64,000 bases of DNA, taken from Lihuaxuella thermophila. GTDB taxonomy: Bacteria > Bacillota > Bacilli > Thermoactinomycetales > Thermoactinomycetaceae. This document shows, piece by piece, positions 61,162-64,000 of the stretch. Both the position numbers and the translations under genes were made by a program. The DNA lies in the NCBI RefSeq assembly GCF_900110165.1, contig NZ_FOCQ01000004.1, positions 124,001 through 188,000 of the forward strand, given 5' to 3'. Below the pieces are notes generated by a model. The model made no database searches. It was not told the origin of the DNA and saw nothing but the letters and a program-made list of their open reading frames with translations. The number at the start of each line of letters is the position of its first letter. The stretch's first letter is position 1.

Positions 61162-62145
61162 ATGAGCAAAAATGTACTCGTTTTGGCAGATGTTCGTGAG
61201 CAAAAATTGCGGAATGTCAGCTTTGAAGCTTTGGCCGCGGCCCGCATGGTTGCCGAAGGAGGACAGATTACCGCCGCTGTCTTCGGAAGCTTTGCCAAAG
61301 ACCTCGTCGATCCCCTGGCTCATTACGGTGCCGACAGGGTCATCACCGTTTTGAACCCGGAACTGGATCAATATACCACCGATGCTTATTTTCAAGCGTT
61401 TAAAAAAGTGATTGAACACGTTCAACCCGATGTGATTTTGACCGGGCACACGGCAGTGGGAAGAGACGTCTCCCCCCGGGTGGCTGCCCGTTTGGGAACG
61501 GGTTTGATCTCCGATTGTACCAACGTGGAACTGGTCAACGGCCAAATCGTCTTCACCCGCCCGATTTATGCCGGGAAAGCATTTGTGAAAAAAGTGGTAA
61601 AGGACGGCATCGTCTTTGCTACTCTGCGTCCCAACAACATTGCTGCCGGAGAGCCCGATGGCAACCGTACGGCTCAAGTGGAAGAGTTGCAAGTCGATTT
61701 TGCCCCCGATTCGCTTCGTACTCTGGTGAAAGACATCGTGAAAAAGTCGGCAGGCGGAGTGGATCTTTCTGAAGCTCGCATCATCGTTTCCGGGGGGCGC
61801 GGGGTGAAGAGCGCTGAAGGCTTTAAGCCCCTTCAGGAGTTGGCTGACGTGCTTGGAGGTGCCGTAGGAGCCTCCCGTGGCGCCTGTGATTCCGGCTATT
61901 GTGACTACGCTCTGCAAATCGGGCAGACAGGGAAAGTGGTAACCCCTGATCTATATATCGCTTGCGGAATCTCCGGGGCCATTCAGCACCTGGCCGGAAT
62001 GTCCAACTCCAAAGTGATTGTCGCGATTAACAAAGACCCGGAAGCGCCCATTTTCCAAGTGGCCGATTACGGGATTGTCGGTGATTTGTTTGAAGTGGTT
62101 CCGTTGTTGACGGAAGAATTTAAAAAACTGTTGGCCAGTGGGTAA
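61162..62145 (+). CDS. etfA: Electron transfer flavoprotein alpha subunit
   Basis: 327 residues. The N-terminal domain begins KNVLVLADVREQ. The C-terminal FAD domain has ARIIVSGGRGVKSAEGF, GASRGACDSGY, YIACGISGAIQHLAGM and NKDPEAPIFQVADYGIVGD, all diagnostic of EtfA. ATG 61162 is behind AGGAGGATCTGAGG, 19 bases after etfB, and a terminator follows. Confidence 0.96.
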   Translation: MSKNVLVLADVREQKLRNVSFEALAAARMVAEGGQITAAVFGSFAKDLVDPLAHYGADRVITVLNPELDQYTTDAYFQAFKKVIEHVQPDVILTGHTAVGRDVSPRVAARLGTGLISDCTNVELVNGQIVFTRPIYAGKAFVKKVVKDGIVFATLRPNNIAAGEPDGNRTAQVEELQVDFAPDSLRTLVKDIVKKSAGGVDLSEARIIVSGGRGVKSAEGFKPLQELADVLGGAVGASRGACDSGYCDYALQIGQTGKVVTPDLYIACGISGAIQHLAGMSNSKVIVAINKDPEAPIFQVADYGIVGDLFEVVPLLTEEFKKLLASG

Positions 62146-62180
62146 AGGGACAGAATCGGAATTGGTTTTGCAATACTCGA

Positions 62181-62212
62181 AAGGGCACGGAAGCCGTGTC
62201 CTTTCTTTATTT
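62181..62212 (+). terminator. Rho-independent terminator after etfA
   Basis: AAGGGCACGG (62181-62190) pairs, with one G-U pair, with CCGTGTCCTT (62194-62203), followed by TCTTTATTT. It ends the fadR-etfB-etfA unit. Confidence 0.85.
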
Positions 62213-62227
62213 CGTATATCGAAACAC

Positions 62228-62256
62228 TTGGAACTTTTTTTAGACAGTGGTATACT
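62228..62256 (+). promoter_or_regulatory. Sigma-A promoter of trxA
   Basis: TTGGAA (62228-62233) and TATACT (62251-62256) are separated by 17 bases, about 78 bases before the trxA ATG. Confidence 0.7.
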
Positions 62257-62333
62257 AACATTGTGAATCGGTCACAGGAAACAATTTCATTTAAAATGGC
62301 TTTTGCACAAATACGAAGGAGGATTTGCGTTTC

Positions 62334-62657
62334 ATGGCCATTGTAGATATCACGGACCAAACATTTGCCACCGAGGTGGAAAATCCCGAAGCGGGAACGG
62401 TTTTGGTGGATTTCTGGGCACCATGGTGCGGCCCTTGTAAAATGCTGGCTCCCATTCTGGAAGAAATAGACGGAGAAATCGGCAATAAACTCAAAATTGC
62501 CAAAGTAAACGTGGACAACAATCCCGAATCTGCAGGCCGCTTCGGAGTGATGAGCATTCCGACGCTCATGGTTTTCAAAAATGGTGAAATGGTCGCCAAA
62601 ATGACCGGCTTGCAACCGAAAGAACAATTGCTGGAATGGGTCAACGAATACCTGTAA
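62334..62657 (+). CDS. trxA: Thioredoxin
   Basis: 107 residues. Classic thioredoxin: DFWAPWCGPCKMLAPILEE with the redox CGPC, KVNVDNNPESAGRFGVMSIP with the cis-proline, and TLMVFKNGE. It is a cytosolic disulfide reductase. ATG 62334 lies behind AAGGAGG. Its position after etfBA and before uvrC matches Bacillus. Confidence 0.97.
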   Translation: MAIVDITDQTFATEVENPEAGTVLVDFWAPWCGPCKMLAPILEEIDGEIGNKLKIAKVNVDNNPESAGRFGVMSIPTLMVFKNGEMVAKMTGLQPKEQLLEWVNEYL

Positions 62658-62692
62658 AAAAGAGCGGTGCAAACTCCTTGCACCGCTCTTTT
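62658..62692. terminator. Bidirectional terminator
   Basis: A perfect 15-bp stem, AAAAGAGCGGTGCAA (62658-62672) with TTGCACCGCTCTTTT (62678-62692), serves trxA and probably the leftward membrane-protein gene. Confidence 0.92.
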
Positions 62693-62719
62693 ATGTCGGT
62701 CATTGAACGGGACCCGGAA

Positions 62720-63799
62720 TCACTGATTTTTTTCCGGACCATCCGTGTCCCAGTTAAAAGTTTCATCGGAATCGGAACGGTTTGAATGTTGTGAGGGTTC
62801 GGCATCTGTTTTGATCGAGAAAGAAGGCTTGAAGTCAGTGTTTGGATGGTTGCCGCCGGGTGCAGACTCCCCGCCGGGGACATGCGGGTTGATCCAATGT
62901 CGCAAATACTTAAAGTAACGATGAATAATCAACAGGGACGTGATAGTGGTGAACACGGGTCCAACCACCCAACTCAAGGCCATTCCGACCAGGTTGCCAA
63001 TCAGGGAAAAGATGGCGGCCGCTTCTTCCCCTCCCGTCCCTGCGGCACTGAATCCCGCAAAGACGGAACCGAATATCAACAACACGATAAAATAGATCAC
63101 AAACAATCCCGCCGTGATCAAGAACGCGTAAAAAGCACTGCCGAAAACCCGGCCAAAGGCTTTTTTAAACAGATAAAAGGATTTGGAGATGGCTTGGGTG
63201 ACCTTTGTATGTTCGGCAATGAGAATCACAGGTGCATGCATCAAAGCGAGCCCGAGCAACACGGCCAACACGATCGCGGCCAGGGTTAACAATACACCGA
63301 GAATGATTCCTCCCCCGTTGTCAGTGGCGAAGAAGGGAAAAGCAATTCCGCCAACCACAAAGACTGCTAAATATAGTAAACTGGAAAGCAGGAAGAAGAG
63401 AAACATTTTCCCCGTGTACTTGAACCCTTTGGAAAAAAAGGTCCCGACATCTGAACGGTTAAAGGCGGCCGCTTCAACAGCGACGGCGATGGAACCGGCA
63501 GTTTGAAACGCTGTCGGAAGAAGGATCAGGATAAAGAAGAGAACGAACAAGATGAGAATAGACAGGGCGATGCCGGGAGCTAACAAGGACTGATCGATCA
63601 CCCGGAACATCTCTTCTTCAGTCATATTCTGATCGAGTCCCATCAACAGCGGGCCGGCGGTTGCGCCGATGAGGATCAGTCCCCCGAACACCAGAATGAA
63701 AGTAATCACTCCGATGACGATGGATGTGGCCACATTTCCCAGAAAGTTGCTGAGCCAAATTTTCAGCCCGTGTTTTTTAAGCAGTGAAGAATAACTCAA
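62720..63799 (-). CDS. Polytopic membrane protein of unknown function
   Basis: 359 residues from TTG 63799 behind GGAAGGAGG. Six membrane helices or more (about 20-45, 75-105, 130-155, 165-195, 215-245, 265-295) and a polar C-terminal tail of about 55 residues rich in Pro, Ser and Asp. The loop HAPVILIAEHTKVTQAISKS followed by FYLFKKAFGRVFG resembles the membrane domains next to glycerophosphodiester phosphodiesterases and YciC-like proteins, a weak resemblance. It splits trxA from uvrC. Confidence 0.8.
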   Translation of the reverse strand: MSYSSLLKKHGLKIWLSNFLGNVATSIVIGVITFILVFGGLILIGATAGPLLMGLDQNMTEEEMFRVIDQSLLAPGIALSILILFVLFFILILLPTAFQTAGSIAVAVEAAAFNRSDVGTFFSKGFKYTGKMFLFFLLSSLLYLAVFVVGGIAFPFFATDNGGGIILGVLLTLAAIVLAVLLGLALMHAPVILIAEHTKVTQAISKSFYLFKKAFGRVFGSAFYAFLITAGLFVIYFIVLLIFGSVFAGFSAAGTGGEEAAAIFSLIGNLVGMALSWVVGPVFTTITSLLIIHRYFKYLRHWINPHVPGGESAPGGNHPNTDFKPSFSIKTDAEPSQHSNRSDSDETFNWDTDGPEKNQ

Positions 63800-63906
63800 C
63801 GAAATATGCCTCCTTCCATTTTCATACGCTAACTATACCATGATTGACTCTCTTCGACACTACCTGTTCATCAAGGATTTCTGTAGAGAGGAGGGGAATG
63901 GAGACG

Positions 63907-64000
63907 ATGATTCAAGAAAAACTTTCTCTCCTGCCTGAACAACCCGGCTGTTACCTGATGAAAAATAAAGACGGGGAAATCATCTATGTGGGGAAGGCGA
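63907..64000 (+). CDS. uvrC: UvrABC system protein C (N-terminal end only)
   Basis: ATG 63907, ten bases after GAGGAGGGG (an in-frame ATG at 63898 is too close to it). It reads [20 protein letters not shown] then GEIIYVGKA, the start of the GIY-YIG nuclease domain of UvrC, and runs off the window. UvrC makes both incisions in nucleotide excision repair. The trxA-uvrC neighbourhood is as in Bacillus. Confidence 0.93.
   Translation, partial: MIQEKLSLLPEQPGCYLMKNKDGEIIYVGKA

Overview
The window is chromosomal DNA of a spore-forming Bacillota, most likely a thermophilic member of the Thermoactinomycetaceae or a close relative. The evidence is a CotF-type coat protein end, sspI, a SleB-type cortex hydrolase, spoVAF, a T-box in front of pheST, frequent TTG/GTG starts with strong AGGAGG sites, and a secreted subtilisin that reads very close to thermitase of Thermoactinomyces vulgaris. 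Gene order matches Bacillus backbone blocks: sspI / rRNA methyltransferase / pheS-pheT / zapA / cvpA / polX / mutS2, and lcfA / fadR / etfB / etfA / trxA / uvrC.

Layout. 1-3.1 kb: coat protein end, aldo/keto reductase, thiD-thiE. 3.1-6.3 kb: secreted DsbA-like oxidoreductase, a tiny Gly/Phe-rich membrane protein, sspI, ktrA, SpoU methyltransferase. 6.3-18.2 kb: T-box-pheST, zapA, cvpA, polX and mutS2, interrupted by a YvbH-like gene, a HAD-phosphatase remnant, a SleB-like hydrolase whose start lies in a large hairpin, and a 27-codon membrane peptide gene. 18.3-23.5 kb: a lipoprotein, the thermitase-like protease and a large secreted PIG-L deacetylase. 23.9-29.3 kb: a complete binding-protein ABC importer in one operon with a lyase of the argininosuccinate lyase superfamily that is probably not ArgH. 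29.4-34.5 kb: a dead DedA gene, an aromatic-acid-exporter-like protein, and a four-gene ECF importer with an orphan S component. 34.7-44.1 kb: a 2748-residue cyclic beta-1,2-glucan synthase-like enzyme followed by galU, which makes its UDP-glucose donor. 44.2-47.7 kb: an RsmF/NOP methyltransferase, a BaiN-type flavoprotein and an ankyrin protein.

The accessory island is about 47.9-55.9 kb and looks more A+T-rich than its surroundings. It holds a helix-turn-helix/TPR regulator of RRNPP type overlapping a 26-codon peptide gene, as rap/phr pairs do, but with an in-frame stop in the regulator. Next come small unknown genes, an AlkZ-like gene with an in-frame stop, and then a tight run of thymidylate-kinase-like enzyme, B12-binding radical SAM protein, second thymidylate-kinase-like enzyme and two Nudix hydrolases. 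No described pathway known to me matches this last set. The composition suggests synthesis or handling of a modified nucleotide, and it is the best candidate here for an undescribed system. Its radical SAM frame carries a +1 shift near the start, so either the system is decaying or the sequence has an error there.

The right end (56.1-64 kb) returns to backbone: spoVAF, then a fatty-acid-oxidation regulon with two FadR-type operators (one a perfect match to the Bacillus consensus as I recall it), trxA, a polytopic membrane protein and the start of uvrC. No rRNA, tRNA, CRISPR array, insertion sequence or phage structural gene was recognised.
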